From Stenotrophomonas nitritireducens (GTDB lineage: Bacteria; Pseudomonadota; Gammaproteobacteria; Xanthomonadales; Xanthomonadaceae): DNA of 45,867 nucleotides. The translations under genes and the position numbers were made by a program. Positions 33,234 through 42,158 of this stretch are shown here, piece after piece (position 1 is the first letter of the stretch; every line of letters starts with the position of its first letter). The notes under the pieces were generated by a model. It ran no database searches. It had not been told where the DNA came from and saw only the letters and a program-made list of their open reading frames with translations. The DNA is taken from positions 1 to 45,867 of the forward strand of contig NZ_LDJG01000029.1 of assembly GCF_001431425.1 (NCBI RefSeq), in the 5' to 3' direction.

Positions 33234-33833
33234 ATGGCCGACTCCAAGAACCCGTCCGTCACCCAGGCCCAGGCCGAAGAGGCCGTGCGCACCCTGCTGC
33301 GCTGGGCCGGCGAAGATCCCGCCCGCGAGGGCCTGCTGGATACCCCGCGCCGGGTGGCCGAGGCCTATGGCGACTGGTTCAAGGGCTACAACGACGATCC
33401 GCGCGAGTACCTGGCGCGCACCTTCGAGGAAGTGGCCGGCTACGACGAGATGATCGTGCTGCGCGACATCGAGTACGAAAGCCACTGCGAGCACCACATG
33501 GCGCCGATCATCGGCCGCGTGCACGTGGGCTACGTGCCCAACGGCCGCGTGGTGGGCATCTCCAAGCTGGCGCGGGTGGTCGAGGCCTATGCGCGCCGCT
33601 TCCAGGTGCAGGAGAAGATGACCGCGCAGATCGCCGACGTCATCCAGGACGTGCTGCAGCCGCTGGGCGTGGGCGTGGTGGTGGAAGGCTCGCACGAGTG
33701 CATGACCACCCGCGGCATCCACAAGCGCGGCGTCAGCATGGTCACCTCGCGCATGCGTGGCAGCTTCCATGACGACGCCCGCACCCGCGCCGAGTTCCTG
33801 CGCTTCATCGAAGTCGGCCACGCGCGGCGCTGA
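33234..33833 (+). CDS. folE: GTP cyclohydrolase I
   Basis: A 199-residue type IA enzyme that converts GTP to dihydroneopterin triphosphate, the first step of folate synthesis. Zinc ligands are Cys85 and His88 in SHCEHHMAP and Cys156 in [29 protein letters not shown] and [13 protein letters not shown] are the signatures. The start could also be ATG at 33201, 11 codons earlier; neither has a strong ribosome-binding site, and 33234 fits the family length better. It is a single gene. Confidence 0.95.
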   Translation: MADSKNPSVTQAQAEEAVRTLLRWAGEDPAREGLLDTPRRVAEAYGDWFKGYNDDPREYLARTFEEVAGYDEMIVLRDIEYESHCEHHMAPIIGRVHVGYVPNGRVVGISKLARVVEAYARRFQVQEKMTAQIADVIQDVLQPLGVGVVVEGSHECMTTRGIHKRGVSMVTSRMRGSFHDDARTRAEFLRFIEVGHARR

Positions 33834-34007
33834 GCCGCCCGCTCTGCAGGCCTCTTGCCCCCGCGGGAGGAGGCGCCTGCGAACCCCGGGCCCGTGGCGC
33901 CTCCACAATGCGCAAGGGCGTGGGGGGAGCGGAACGACGCCTGCGATGCTGGAACTCCGATTTCCCCGCCGCCCTCCCATGACATCCAGGAACCACGGAA
34001 CAAGCCC

Positions 34008-34385
34008 ATGCACTACGTCGAATTGGTCGCAATGCTGGTCATCGTGCAGTACCTGTTCTTCGGCGCCCTGGTCGGCCGTGCCCGCGGCCGCTATGGAGTG
34101 AAGGCGCCGGCGGTGGTTGGCCACGAAGGTTTCGAGCGCGCCTACCGGGTGCAGATGAACACCCTGGAGCTGATGGTCGCGCTGCTGCCGGCGCTGTTCG
34201 TGGCCGCGCGCTTCTGGCCGGCGGCCTGGGTGGCGGGCATCGGCGCGGTTTACCTGGTCGGCCGCTTCCTCTACTGGCGCGCCTATGTCAGCAACCCGGG
34301 CAGCCGGGCGCTGGGTTTCGCCCTGTCGATGCTGCCGGTCATGGCGCTGCTGCTGATGGCCCTGGCCGGCGCCGTGCTGCGCTGA
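34008..34385 (+). CDS. MAPEG-family membrane protein
   Basis: A 125-residue protein with four hydrophobic segments. The motif FERAYRVQMNTLELMVALLP near residues 43-62 and GRFLYWRAYV are the MAPEG pattern (membrane-associated proteins in eicosanoid and glutathione metabolism). Bacterial members may have glutathione transferase activity, but the role here is unknown. The chosen ATG is the first with the initial membrane helix (HYVELVAMLVIVQYLFFGAL). Confidence 0.87.
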   Translation: MHYVELVAMLVIVQYLFFGALVGRARGRYGVKAPAVVGHEGFERAYRVQMNTLELMVALLPALFVAARFWPAAWVAGIGAVYLVGRFLYWRAYVSNPGSRALGFALSMLPVMALLLMALAGAVLR

Positions 34386-34417
34386 CAACCGCGGCCCCGC
34401 TGGGGGCGGTGAAGCTC

Positions 34418-34489
34418 CGCCGGGCGCTGCCCGGCGCTACAGGGAACCGACACGATCGACCGCCTTGTAGAGCGGGGCACCGCCCCGCT
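34418..34489. repeat. REP pair, opposite orientation
   Basis: CGCCGGGC-GCT-GCCCGGCG followed by CTAC (34418-34440), then GTAG followed by AGCGGGGC and GCCCCGCT (34467-34489). A degenerate third copy may follow at 34501-34535, since the 19-base flank GGTGAAGCTCCGCCGGGCG is repeated at 34408 and 34501. These are the same element types as at 6974 and 22968. Confidence 0.75.
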
Positions 34490-34541
34490 GGAGCCTTCCC
34501 GGTGAAGCTCCGCCGGGCGTTGCGTCCGGTGCCGCAGGAAA

Positions 34542-34569
34542 ACAAAGGGAGCCTTGCGGCTCCCTTTGT
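34542..34569 (-). terminator. Terminator between convergent genes
   Basis: ACAAAGGGAGCC pairs with GGCTCCCTTTGT around TTGC, a perfect 12-bp stem. On the minus strand it is followed by TTTCC, so it mainly serves the receptor gene ending at 34591. Confidence 0.8.
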
Positions 34570-34590
34570 CGTTGTTGCCGGCGGCGGGGC

Positions 34591-37506
34591 TCAGAAATCC
34601 AGGCTGAGCCTGGCGTAGCTGTAGCGGCCGGGCAGGTCGTACGTGCCCGGGTCGTAGCCGTTGAGCGTGCAGCTCAGGCAGATCGGCGGGTTCTTGTCGA
34701 ACACGTTGTTGACGCCCACCGTGATCTTCATTCCCTTCATCCACGCATCGGTGCGCCAGCTGACCTGCGCATCGTGCAGGGTGGTGGCGCCCAGCCAGTG
34801 CAGGTCCGCTGCGCTGTCGGTGCAGATCGGGAAGCCGTTGGCGCCGGCGCAGCTTTCGCGCAGGCGGTCGACGTAGCGCAGCGACCAGCTCGCGTTCCAG
34901 TTGCGGTAGTCCCAGTTGGCGGTCAGGTTGGACGTCCATTCCGGGATCGAGCTGTCGTTGACCTCCACGCCGGGACGCTTGGGCTCGGCCTGGCCGGATT
35001 CGTTGACCAGCTCGTAGCGGGTGACCCAGGTCGCCTTCCAGTCCAGGCCCAGCTGGCCCCAGCCGGTTTCCGGCAGCAGCCAGTGCGCGGTGAAGTCCCA
35101 GCCGCTGGTGTTGATGGTGCCCAGGTTGGCGAGGATGTCCTCGAAGCGGACGATCTGGCCGCGGTCGTTGCGGGTGTAGCTGGCGCAGGCCACCGCGTCG
35201 CGGCTGTCGATGCAGCGGTTCATGATCGCCTGCGCGTCGGGGGCCTGGATCGCGCCGTCGATGGTGTGCCGGTAGAAGGTCACGCCCAGGTCCAGCTTGC
35301 TGGCCCAGCTGCCGCCTTCGGCCCAGCCCGGGCTCCACACCGCGCCGGCCATGAACGAACGGCTCTTCTCCGGCTGCAGGTCGCGGTTGCCGGAGGTGAC
35401 CACCGAGATCTGCGGGTTGACCTGCTCGTATCCCGGCGGCACGCCGTCGGCCACGCACTTGGGCGTGGTGGAGGCGGCGTTGTTGCACGGGTCCACCAGG
35501 GTCGCGTCGAAACGGCTCAGCGTGCCGTACAGCTCGCCGATCGACGGCGCGCGGAAGCCCTGCGCCCAGGACATGCGCAGCAGCAGTTCATCGGCCGGCT
35601 GCCAGCGCAGCCCGATCTTGCCGGTGCCGGTGCCGCCGAAGGTGGAGTAGTCCGAATAGCGGCCGGCCACGCTCAGGTCCACGCTCTTGCCCCAGAACCC
35701 GCCGCGCGCCAGCGGCACGTCGAACTCGGCGTAGGCCTCCTTCACCGAATAGCTGCCGACGGTGATGCCGGACGGCACGCCGTTGTACTCGCCGGCCACG
35801 GTGATCGGGTCGGGGTAGTACTCGCCCTTGTAGCGGCGCCACTCCGCGCCGGCGGCGAAGGACAGCGGCCCGGCCCACAGGTCGGCCAGTTCGCCGGTGA
35901 TGTTGGCCGAGGCCTGGCTCAGCGTGTTCTTGCTGCGGTCGCGCACCACCGGCGAGATCCACGCCAGCATGTCCGCGGTAATCGTGCCGGGGCCGCCGAA
36001 GATGTTCAGCGGCACGCAGCCGGCGATGGCCGCGCAGGCAGCCGGATCACCCAGCGCCTGGTTGATGTGCTTGATGTTGTAGCTGCCGGTATTGGTCTGG
36101 GTGGCCTTGCTCTGGCTGGACATGGCATTGATGTCCCAGCTCCACGGCCGGCTGTTGACCTCGAAGCTGCCTTCCAGCCCGCCTGCGGCATACCAGGTCT
36201 TCACATCCTGCTCGTAGCGGCGTGGTCCGCCTTCGACCGGGCGGCGGCCGATCAGGAACAGGTTGGCGTCCGGGCCGATGGTGGTCAGGTCGAAACCGAA
36301 CGGGTTGTAGCGCTGGTTGGCCGGGATCACCAGTTTGGTCTCGGCCCAGTCGTTGTACACGCCGGCATCGGTGCCGAGGAAGATCGGTTCCGGCGCGGCT
36401 TCGTTGGCCGATTTGCGCTCACTGTACAGGCCGCGGAACCAGCCGCTGGCGCTGGGCGAGAAATCGAAACGCACCTGGCCGAACACCGACTTGCGCTCGT
36501 TCGGCGTCAGCAGCAGGTTGTACGGGGCGAAGTTGAAGCGGTTCGCGGTAGTGAAGGGGATGAAGTTGCCGGGAAAGCCGGTTCCGGCGTAGTTGGCGCC
36601 GTTGGGCAGGGTGATGTTGCAGGTGGCGGACCCGGGAATCGGATTGCCGCTGTCGTCCTTGGCCAACGGGCAAAGCCCGCCGTAGGTGTTGTTGCCATCG
36701 GCCGGGGCGAAGACCGAGCGCCCCCCCGGCGTGGCCGAACTGCCATTGGCCAGGCCGGTGCCCGGCACCGGCTCGCGTGCCCACTTGTACTCGGCCGAGG
36801 AGATTTCCTTCTGCTTGAAATACGAAGCGCCGACGACCCACTGCGCACGGTCGCCGCTCTTGCCGAAGCTGAAGTCCACGCCGGTGGTGCCGCCGCCCTT
36901 GAGGTTGTAGTCGCCGTACTGGACCTCGACGTGGCCGCCCTGGACGTTCTTCTTGGTGATGATGTTGACCACGCCGGCGATGGCGTCCGAGCCATAGATC
37001 GACGAGGCGCCGTCCTCCAGCACTTCGATGCGCTCGACCAGCGCCAGCGGAATGGTGTTCAGGTCCACCGACGAGCCCACGCCCGAGCCGGATGATTCGT
37101 TGACCCAGCGGATGCCGTCCACCAGCACCAGCACGCGCTTCGGGCCGAGGTGGCGCAGGTCCACCGTCGCCGCGCCGGCGCCGACGCCGCCGCCATCGGG
37201 CGGGAAGCCGAAGTTGCCGCTGGAGTTGAGCTTGGTGCTCAGCGAGGCGCCGCTGGCGGTGAGGTGCTGCACCACGTCGGCGACCGAGGTGTAGCCGGTG
37301 CGGTCGATGGCCTCGCGGGTGAGTACCTGCACCGGGACCTGGGTCTCCAGCTCGGCCCTCTTGATGCGGGTGCCGGTGACCTGGATCGTGTCCAGGGTGC
37401 GGGCGGCGGTGGATTCCTGTGCGGTGGCGACGGCGGGCAGCAGGCACAACAGGGAAAGCTGTATGGCTCTGGTCAGGCGGTGCGGATGCAACGATAACGA
37501 CGTCAT
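34591..37506 (-). CDS. TonB-dependent outer-membrane receptor
   Basis: A 971-residue receptor. Signal peptide to about residue 29 ([17 protein letters not shown]), TonB-box region [15 protein letters not shown], plug with [40 protein letters not shown] and [20 protein letters not shown]. The barrel ends [10 protein letters not shown] with terminal Phe. This plug group is common in Xanthomonadaceae and Sphingomonadaceae, with varied or unknown substrates. AAGGAG lies seven bases before the ATG, and a good promoter is seen 59-87 bases upstream. It follows SDR and TauE-type genes on the same strand but has its own promoter. Confidence 0.93.
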   Translation of the reverse strand: MTSLSLHPHRLTRAIQLSLLCLLPAVATAQESTAARTLDTIQVTGTRIKRAELETQVPVQVLTREAIDRTGYTSVADVVQHLTASGASLSTKLNSSGNFGFPPDGGGVGAGAATVDLRHLGPKRVLVLVDGIRWVNESSGSGVGSSVDLNTIPLALVERIEVLEDGASSIYGSDAIAGVVNIITKKNVQGGHVEVQYGDYNLKGGGTTGVDFSFGKSGDRAQWVVGASYFKQKEISSAEYKWAREPVPGTGLANGSSATPGGRSVFAPADGNNTYGGLCPLAKDDSGNPIPGSATCNITLPNGANYAGTGFPGNFIPFTTANRFNFAPYNLLLTPNERKSVFGQVRFDFSPSASGWFRGLYSERKSANEAAPEPIFLGTDAGVYNDWAETKLVIPANQRYNPFGFDLTTIGPDANLFLIGRRPVEGGPRRYEQDVKTWYAAGGLEGSFEVNSRPWSWDINAMSSQSKATQTNTGSYNIKHINQALGDPAACAAIAGCVPLNIFGGPGTITADMLAWISPVVRDRSKNTLSQASANITGELADLWAGPLSFAAGAEWRRYKGEYYPDPITVAGEYNGVPSGITVGSYSVKEAYAEFDVPLARGGFWGKSVDLSVAGRYSDYSTFGGTGTGKIGLRWQPADELLLRMSWAQGFRAPSIGELYGTLSRFDATLVDPCNNAASTTPKCVADGVPPGYEQVNPQISVVTSGNRDLQPEKSRSFMAGAVWSPGWAEGGSWASKLDLGVTFYRHTIDGAIQAPDAQAIMNRCIDSRDAVACASYTRNDRGQIVRFEDILANLGTINTSGWDFTAHWLLPETGWGQLGLDWKATWVTRYELVNESGQAEPKRPGVEVNDSSIPEWTSNLTANWDYRNWNASWSLRYVDRLRESCAGANGFPICTDSAADLHWLGATTLHDAQVSWRTDAWMKGMKITVGVNNVFDKNPPICLSCTLNGYDPGTYDLPGRYSYARLSLDF

Positions 37507-37564
37507 CGGGAAGCTCCTTGGATTGCCGGACTACCTCGCCCGCCACCATGACGGGCGTGCGCGA

Positions 37565-37593
37565 TTTGTAAGCAATTCGTTAGGAGCCTACAA
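37565..37593 (-). promoter_or_regulatory. Promoter of the receptor gene at 37506
   Basis: On the minus strand TTGTAG (37593-37588), a 17-base spacer and TACAAA (37570-37565). The leader before the ATG is about 50 bases with an AAGGAG site. Confidence 0.5.
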
Positions 37594-37655
37594 GTGAATG
37601 CGCGGATGGGCCGACGGACGGCATCCGTCGGCCGAATACCGCCGGCTGCGGCCGC

Positions 37656-38399
37656 TCAGCGCGCTGAAAACCCGCCGTCCACCAGGTGGTAGCTGCCGGT
37701 GATGAACGAAGCCTGGTCCGAAAGCAGGAAGCAGGTCAGCGCCGCCACTTCCTGGGCGGTACCCAGGCGCCCGGCCGGATGCAGGGCGACCAGGCCGTCG
37801 TAGGCCGTGCGGTCCATGCCGGCCAGCAGCGGCGTGTCGATGAATCCCGGACCGACCGCATTGATGCGCAGTCCGCGCGCGGAATATTCCAGCGCCGCGG
37901 TCTTGGTCATGCCCACCAGCGCGTGCTTGGCCGCCACGTACGCGCTGGATCCGGCCCAGCCGTTGCTGCCGAGGATCGAGGCCATGTTGACGATGGCGCC
38001 GCCGCCATTGGCCAGCATCGCCGCGATCTCGTACTTCATCGAATGGAAAACGCCGTGCAGGTTCACGCCGAGCACGCGGTGCCATTCCTCCAGCGGGTAG
38101 TCGGCAGTGGCCAGGCTGGCGCCGCCGATGCCGGCGTTGTTGACCGCCAGGTGCAGCCCGCCGTACTCGGCGACGGTGGCTTCCACCAGTTGCCGCACCG
38201 CGTCGGGGTCGCTGACATCGAGCTGGCGTGCGCGCGCTGGCGTGCCGATGCTGGACGCCACTTGTTCGGCGGCATTGCGGTCGAGGTCGGCAACGACGAC
38301 CTGCGCGCCGCTGGCGGCCAGTTGCCGGGCGACGGCCTCGCCGATGCCCGAGGCGGCGCCGGTGACCAGGGCGACCTTGCCGGAAAAATCCAGTTGCAT
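37656..38399 (-). CDS. Short-chain dehydrogenase/reductase
   Basis: A 247-residue classical SDR. TGAASGIGEAVA binds the coenzyme; NNAGIGG, a serine in VNMASILGS and YVAAKHALVG (Tyr-Lys) form the active site. The Asp after the second strand (VVADLDRN) suggests NAD preference. The substrate is unknown. GGAG is seven bases before the ATG. It lies 99 bases after the TauE-like gene. Confidence 0.9.
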   Translation of the reverse strand: MQLDFSGKVALVTGAASGIGEAVARQLAASGAQVVVADLDRNAAEQVASSIGTPARARQLDVSDPDAVRQLVEATVAEYGGLHLAVNNAGIGGASLATADYPLEEWHRVLGVNLHGVFHSMKYEIAAMLANGGGAIVNMASILGSNGWAGSSAYVAAKHALVGMTKTAALEYSARGLRINAVGPGFIDTPLLAGMDRTAYDGLVALHPAGRLGTAQEVAALTCFLLSDQASFITGSYHLVDGGFSAR

Positions 38400-38498
38400 G
38401 ATGGGTCTCCAGGGCGGCGGGGGAGGGCCGCCATGCAGACCATCATCCGCATCGGCCGTCGCGGCGGCGTTGCGTTCGATCAAACCGGCGCGCCGCGT

Positions 38499-39275
38499 TC
38501 AGCCGGCGAACGTATCCCATGCCATGCGCGCGATCAGCACCACCACCAGCACCAGGAACAGCTTGCGGATCAGCGGCGTGCCGCCGCGCAGGGCCAGCCG
38601 CGTGCCGGTCACCGAACCGGCCACGTTGGCCACGGCCATCGGCACCGCGAAGCCCAGCAGCACGTTGCCGCTGGGCACGAAGAACGCCAGCGCGGCCACG
38701 TTGGTGGCCAGGTTGACCACCTTGGAGGCGGCCGAGGCGCGCAGGAAATCCAGGCCGAAGAAGCGGATGAACAGGAAAATCAGGAAGCTGCCCGTGCCGG
38801 GGCCGAAGAAGCCGTCATAGAAGCCGATCACCGCGCCCATCGCCAGGGCGATGGCCAGTTCGCGGCGACCGACCTCGCGCGGGCGGTGCATGGCACCGAA
38901 ATCCTTCTTCGCCAGCGTGTAGCCGAGCATCACCACCAGCAGGGTCAGCACCAGTGGCCGCACTGCGTCCTTGGACAGCAGGCTGACCGCGGTGGCGCCG
39001 AGGAAGGCGAACACGAACGCCGTCGCTGCCGCCAGCAGCACCGGCCGCCACGGGAAGCGCACCGAACGCGCATAGCGCCACGTCGCCGCACCGGTGCCGA
39101 ACACCGAACTGAACTTGTTGGTGCCCAGCAGGGCGGCCGGCGTGTGCTGCGGCAGCACCGTGAACAGGCCCGGCAACTGGATCAGCCCGCCGCCGCCGAC
39201 CGCCGCATCCACCAGCCCGGCGATGAAGGCGATGGCCAGCAGCCAGGGCAGTTCGGCAGGCAGGAGTTCCAGCAT
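38499..39275 (-). CDS. TauE/SafE-family permease
   Basis: A 258-residue membrane protein with about eight hydrophobic segments. GLVDAAVGGGGLIQLPGLF and the repeat-like GFYDGFFGPGTGSFLIFLFI are the two halves of the TauE/SafE fold, and LLGTNKFSSVFGTGAA is typical. Members export sulfite, sulfoacetate or other organosulfur anions; the substrate cannot be read here. It is transcribed divergently from ychJ. Confidence 0.9.
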   Translation of the reverse strand: MLELLPAELPWLLAIAFIAGLVDAAVGGGGLIQLPGLFTVLPQHTPAALLGTNKFSSVFGTGAATWRYARSVRFPWRPVLLAAATAFVFAFLGATAVSLLSKDAVRPLVLTLLVVMLGYTLAKKDFGAMHRPREVGRRELAIALAMGAVIGFYDGFFGPGTGSFLIFLFIRFFGLDFLRASAASKVVNLATNVAALAFFVPSGNVLLGFAVPMAVANVAGSVTGTRLALRGGTPLIRKLFLVLVVVLIARMAWDTFAG

Positions 39276-39356
39276 GGTCGGACCTGAACGGGGGGCGCGA
39301 CAGCATACGCCTGTACCGGCTGGTGGCGATGGCGCCATGGATGGGAAAATGCGCGC

Positions 39357-39752
39357 ATGCAGATAGCTCCGGATTCTCCCTGTCCCTGCGGCTCCGGCCA
39401 CGTCCATGGCCGCTGCTGCGCGCGCTGGCATGCCGGCGAGGCCGCACCCGATGCCGAAGCGCTGATGCGCTCGCGCTACAGCGCCTACGTGACCGGCAAC
39501 GCCGGCTACCTGCTGGCGACCTGGCATGCCGGTACGCGGCCGGAGACGCTGTCGCTGGACGACGCGCCCGGCCAGCGCACGCAGTGGCTGGGCCTGGAGG
39601 TGAAACGCCACCGCGTCACCGGTGCCGACACCGCCGAGGTGGAATTCGTCGCCCGCTACCGGATCGGCGACGGCAGCGCCGTGCGCATGGCCGAACACAG
39701 CCGCTTCGTGCGCGAGGACGGCCGCTGGTACTACCTGGACGCGCTTGCCTGA
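39357..39752 (+). CDS. ychJ: YchJ-family protein (UPF0225, SEC-C motif)
   Basis: A 131-residue protein with an N-terminal zinc-binding SEC-C motif ([13 protein letters not shown]) and an NTF2-like domain ([37 protein letters not shown]). The function is not established. E. coli YchJ has a second SEC-C motif at the C-terminus that is absent here, as in shorter homologues. Confidence 0.88.
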   Translation: MQIAPDSPCPCGSGHVHGRCCARWHAGEAAPDAEALMRSRYSAYVTGNAGYLLATWHAGTRPETLSLDDAPGQRTQWLGLEVKRHRVTGADTAEVEFVARYRIGDGSAVRMAEHSRFVREDGRWYYLDALA

Positions 39753-39807
39753 ACACTGGGGCGGCGCCGATGACGCCGCGCTAACCGGGCATGGCTAAGC
39801 TCGGGGC

Positions 39808-41109
39808 ATGCAGATTTCCAGTGCCGCATTGCTGAAGACGTCCAGCGCTGCGACAACGCCACCCACGCTGGCGGAGCGCTACCGCGCCGTACGCCGGGCC
39901 AGCATGGCCCTTGCCGCGCCGCTCACGGCCGAGGACGCGATGGTGCAGAGCATGCCCGAGGCCAGCCCGGCCAAGTGGCATCTGGCGCATACCACCTGGT
40001 TCTTCGAACAGTTCGTGCTCGGGAGGCAGCCGGGTTACCAGCCGCTGCAACCGCAATGGCGGGCGCTGTTCAACAGCTATTACCAGAGCATTGGCCCGGC
40101 GCATGCGCGCGCGCAGCGCGGCCTGCTGTCGCGGCCGGCGCTGTCGCAGGTGCTGGAGTACCGCGCGCAGGTCGACGACCGCGTCGGCCAGTGTCTGCGC
40201 GCCGGCACCCTCGATGGCGAGGCGCAACGCCACCTGGAGCTTGGTCTGCAGCATGAACAGCAGCACCAGGAGCTGTTGCTGACCGACATCAAGCACGCCT
40301 TGTGGAGCAGTCCGCTGCAGCCGGCCTATCGCGACGACCTGTCCGCGCCGCCCACGTCGCCGGCAAGCGACGCCGCGCTGTGGATCGAAAGTCCGGAGCG
40401 CATCGTCGAGATCGGCGCGCCGGCCTGGCCCGCGCATGCGCGCTTCGCCTACGACAACGAATCGCCCAGGCACCGCGTGCTGGTGCCGGCGCATGCGCTG
40501 GCCGACCGCCCGTTGAGCAACGCCGAATACCGGGCCTTCATCGACGATGGCGGCTACCGCGATCCGCTGCTGTGGATGAGCGACGGCTGGGCGCAGCTGC
40601 AGGCAGGCCAGTGGCGCCGTCCGCTGTACTGGGACGAGGCGCTGGAGCGCGAATACACCCTGGGCGGTTGGCGCGCACTGGATCCGGATGCGCCGGTCTG
40701 CCATTTGAGCTGGTTCGAGGCCGATGCCTGCGCGCGCTGGGCCGGCGCGCGCCTGCCCACCGAGTTCGAGTGGGAAGCGGCGGCTTCGGCAAGGCCGCCC
40801 GCCGGCAACTTCGCCGATGCAGGCCTGCTGCACCCCAAGGCTGCGCCGGTCGCCGGGCCGGGCGTGCCGCGGCAGCTGTTCGGCGACGTCTGGGAATGGA
40901 CCAGCAGCGCGTACGGCGCCTACCCCGGCTTCCGCCCGTTGCCGGGCAGCGCCGGCGAATACAACGGCAAGTTCATGTGCGGCCAGTTCGTGCTGCGCGG
41001 CGGCAGCTGCGCCACGCCGGCCGGGCATGTGCGCGCCAGCTACCGCAATTTCTTCCCGCCCGCGGCGCGCTGGCAGTTCGGCGGCCTGCGCCTGGCCCGG
41101 GACATCTGA
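39808..41109 (+). CDS. egtB: EgtB, ergothioneine sulfoxide synthase
   Basis: A 433-residue iron enzyme that joins trimethylhistidine to cysteine or gamma-glutamylcysteine as a sulfoxide. The N-terminal DinB-like domain supplies iron ligands His61 (KWHLAHTTWFFEQ) and His149 and His153 (GLQHEQQHQELL). The C-terminal FGE-sulfatase-like domain shows RLPTEFEWEAAA, GDVWEWTSSAY and VLRGGSCATP. The next gene, egtD, begins one base after the stop. No egtC is present, so the thiol donor may be cysteine. Confidence 0.95.
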   Translation: MQISSAALLKTSSAATTPPTLAERYRAVRRASMALAAPLTAEDAMVQSMPEASPAKWHLAHTTWFFEQFVLGRQPGYQPLQPQWRALFNSYYQSIGPAHARAQRGLLSRPALSQVLEYRAQVDDRVGQCLRAGTLDGEAQRHLELGLQHEQQHQELLLTDIKHALWSSPLQPAYRDDLSAPPTSPASDAALWIESPERIVEIGAPAWPAHARFAYDNESPRHRVLVPAHALADRPLSNAEYRAFIDDGGYRDPLLWMSDGWAQLQAGQWRRPLYWDEALEREYTLGGWRALDPDAPVCHLSWFEADACARWAGARLPTEFEWEAAASARPPAGNFADAGLLHPKAAPVAGPGVPRQLFGDVWEWTSSAYGAYPGFRPLPGSAGEYNGKFMCGQFVLRGGSCATPAGHVRASYRNFFPPAARWQFGGLRLARDI

Positions 41110-41110
41110 G

Positions 41111-42085
41111 ATGGACGCGCCGGACCCGCTGCTGGAGAGGCTGGTCGACCACCGTCCCGGCCGCGCCGCCATCACCGCCGACGTGCTGGCCGGGCTGTCG
41201 GCGCGGCCGCGCGCACTGCCGTCCAAGTATTTCTATGACGCGCGCGGTTCGGCGCTGTTCGAGGAGATCACCCGGCAACCGGAGTACTACCTCACCCGCA
41301 CCGAACTGGCACTGTTGCGGCAGGTGCTGCCGGAGATCGCCGCACGGGTGGGACCGCAGGCGCGGGTGGTCGAGTACGGCAGCGGCAGCGGCCGCAAGAC
41401 CCGGCTGCTGCTGCAGGCGCTGGGCGATGTAGTGGCCTATACGCCGGTGGAGATATCGCGCACCGCACTGGTGGACAGCGTGCGGGCGCTGGCCATGCAG
41501 TTCCCCGCGATCGAAATGCTGCCGGTGTGCGCCGACTTCACCGCGTTGCCGCCGCTGCCGCCTTCGCGCCGCACGGCACGGCGTACGCTGTTGTTCTTTC
41601 CGGGCTCGACGCTGGGCAACTTCGCCGAAGCGGCGGCGGTGTCGATCCTGCGCGGAATGCGCCTGGCCATGGGCCCGGAGGGGCTGGCGCTGATCGGCAT
41701 CGACCTGGACAAGGATCCGGCCACCATCGAAGCCGCCTACAACGATGTGGCGGGCGTCACCGCCGCCTTCACCCTCAACCTGCTGGCGCGCCTGAACCGC
41801 GAGATCGGCAGCGACTTCGATCTTTCGGGCTTCGTCCATCGTGCCCGCTACGTGGTCCCGTCGCGGCGCATCGAGACGTCCCTGGTCAGCCGCCATGCGC
41901 AGGTGGTGCGTGTGGCCGGGCAGGCGTTCGGGTTCGAGCGCGACGAAGCCATGCATGTGGAATACAGCCACAAGTACGGCGACGCACAGTTCGCCGCGAT
42001 GGCCGCCGCGGCCGGCCTGCGGGTAGGCGCGGCCTGGGATGCGCCCGCGCGCATGTTCGGCCTGCGCCTGCTGCAGCCCGCCTGA
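41111..42085 (+). CDS. egtD: EgtD, histidine N-alpha-trimethyltransferase
   Basis: A 324-residue SAM-dependent enzyme that makes hercynine, the substrate of EgtB. The SAM site is VEYGSGSGRKTRLLL (87-101), SKYFYDARGSALFEEIT is a family signature near the N-terminus, and LLFFPGSTLGNF follows. EYSHKYG near the C-terminus belongs to the substrate pocket. It is tightly coupled to egtB. Confidence 0.95.
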   Translation: MDAPDPLLERLVDHRPGRAAITADVLAGLSARPRALPSKYFYDARGSALFEEITRQPEYYLTRTELALLRQVLPEIAARVGPQARVVEYGSGSGRKTRLLLQALGDVVAYTPVEISRTALVDSVRALAMQFPAIEMLPVCADFTALPPLPPSRRTARRTLLFFPGSTLGNFAEAAAVSILRGMRLAMGPEGLALIGIDLDKDPATIEAAYNDVAGVTAAFTLNLLARLNREIGSDFDLSGFVHRARYVVPSRRIETSLVSRHAQVVRVAGQAFGFERDEAMHVEYSHKYGDAQFAAMAAAAGLRVGAAWDAPARMFGLRLLQPA

Positions 42086-42158
42086 CCTCCCACGGCGCGC
42101 GCGCTGCCTCTTATCATCGGGCTTCGTTCCAGGGTGTGGCGCCGCAGGGAGCCGTTGC